Assembly (NCBI GenBank): GCA_002424635.1
Contig: DIKT01000011.1
Location: 13,984 to 38,775 of the forward strand
Length of the DNA: 24,792 nt
Origin: Desulfobulbaceae bacterium UBA5611
GTDB taxonomy: Bacteria > Desulfobacterota > Desulfobulbia > Desulfobulbales > Desulfocapsaceae
Direction of reading: 5' to 3'
A program made the translations under genes and the position numbers. Within the stretch, counting starts at the first letter, position 1, and each line of letters opens with the position of its first letter. Shown here piece by piece: positions 24,224 through 24,792 of the stretch. Under the pieces are notes generated by a model. It ran no database searches, had not been told where the DNA came from, and saw nothing but the letters and a program-made list of their open reading frames with translations.

Positions 24224-24792
24224 GGCTGTACCCGCTTCCAGAAAAATTCCACCCCTTTTTCATCAACCAGGTTGAGGGCCTCGGGGTAGGCCTCACACTC
24301 TGCCGCAAAAACCTTGGTGGCAATAATGTCGGCGGTATCCTCATAATCAAGCTCGACACACTTCTGCACTATAATCGGCCCCTCATCATAGACCTCACTG
24401 GCAAAATGGACTGAACAACCGCTGACCAGGCAACCCCGCGCCCTGACGGCCCGGTGGACCCGGGAGCCATAAAAGCCATTGCCGGCAAAAGCCGGAATCA
24501 AGGAGGGATGGATATTCATCACCGACCGGGCCAGGGCCGGAGGGGGCGTATAGAGCTTCAGGAAGCCGGCCAGACAGATAATATCAAGCGGGTAATTGGC
24601 CAGAATGGGATTGATCGCCTCATTTTTTTTGGCATGAAAGGCCGGATATCCATACTTCTGCGCCTTGCTTAAACCCTTGGCGTCGCGGACATTGGAAATC
24701 ACCACCTGGATCTCAGCATTCAGCGTTCCCGCCTTGATACGCTCATGAAGATTATCAAGGGTCCTGCCGCTGCCGGATAAGAGCACCGCAAT
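24220..24792 (-). CDS. purN: phosphoribosylglycinamide formyltransferase (partial, runs off right edge)
   Basis: PurN transfers a formyl group from 10-formyltetrahydrofolate to GAR in purine synthesis. The frame is open to the window edge; the first visible residues IAVLLSGSGRTLDNL match the family N-terminus, so only a few residues are missing. It has the catalytic MNIHPSLIPAF motif (Asn and His) and the following GCSVHFASEVYDEGPIIVQ (family: GCTVHFV...D.GPII, with the catalytic Asp). GRTLDNL replaces the common GTNLQAL. It is coupled to pyrR by an ATGA overlap. Confidence 0.93.
   Translation of the reverse strand: MAVLLSGSGRTLDNLHERIKAGTLNAEIQVVISNVRDAKGLSKAQKYGYPAFHAKKNEAINPILANYPLDIICLAGFLKLYTPPPALARSVMNIHPSLIPAFAGNGFYGSRVHRAVRARGCLVSGCSVHFASEVYDEGPIIVQKCVELDYEDTADIIATKVFAAECEAYPEALNLVDEKGVEFFWKRVQP

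Overview
The window reads as one replicon segment from a Gram-negative, anaerobe-type bacterium, most likely a Desulfobacterota (deltaproteobacterial) lineage. That placement is inferred from a nine-heme cytochrome c lipoprotein, the gene order trpE-trpG-trpD-trpC-trpF, a PyrR/PurN pair, and short palindromic repeats of a kind I associate with that group; it is not proven by any marker here. A tRNA-Thr gene at 12884-12959 separates two different halves.

Left half (1-12883), accessory DNA with a defence flavour. A minus-strand AAA/DUF4143-type ATPase runs off the left edge. Divergent from it is a tight operon, hsdM-hsdS-rhuM-hsdR (1435-7542): a complete type I restriction-modification system with a RhuM-family gene between the specificity and restriction genes. 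The HsdR subunit carries three exact 18-residue-period cysteine repeats. Next comes a wrecked REP-associated transposase (RAYT) between 19-bp inverted repeats (7817-8190). It is followed by what I read as the remains of an integron: a minus-strand integron-integrase pseudogene (8268-8498) and, pointing away from it, four plus-strand cassette-like genes separated by attC-like folded sites (8773-8841, 9546-9623, 10536-10605). Their products are a small unknown protein, a membrane-anchored unknown protein, a protein with a probable C-terminal HEPN-like domain, and an AT-rich AvcD/DcdV-type anti-phage deoxycytidylate deaminase (10633-12489). The array stops without a final attC site. The tRNA-Thr terminator and tRNA-Thr follow, with the tRNA 3' end facing the accessory block.

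Right half (12884-24792), core-type genes. A multiheme c-type cytochrome lipoprotein (plus strand) converges on the tryptophan genes (minus strand, trpE upstream to trpF downstream), which together give chorismate to indole-3-glycerol phosphate. The trp cluster is interrupted by a small palindromic element between trpD and trpG and by about 600 bp of stacked repeats between trpG and trpE. These stacked repeats include a MITE-like element whose second copy (23381-23570) has perfect 20-bp terminal inverted repeats and a GATAAA target duplication. Upstream on the minus strand lie rpsT (S20), a U32-family peptidase/RlhA-like protein, pyrR and purN, the last running off the right edge.

The most noteworthy system is the decayed integron carrying an anti-phage deaminase and a HEPN-like gene beside a RhuM-containing type I R-M operon. 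All assignments rest on reading the sequence and remembered family features; no database search was possible.
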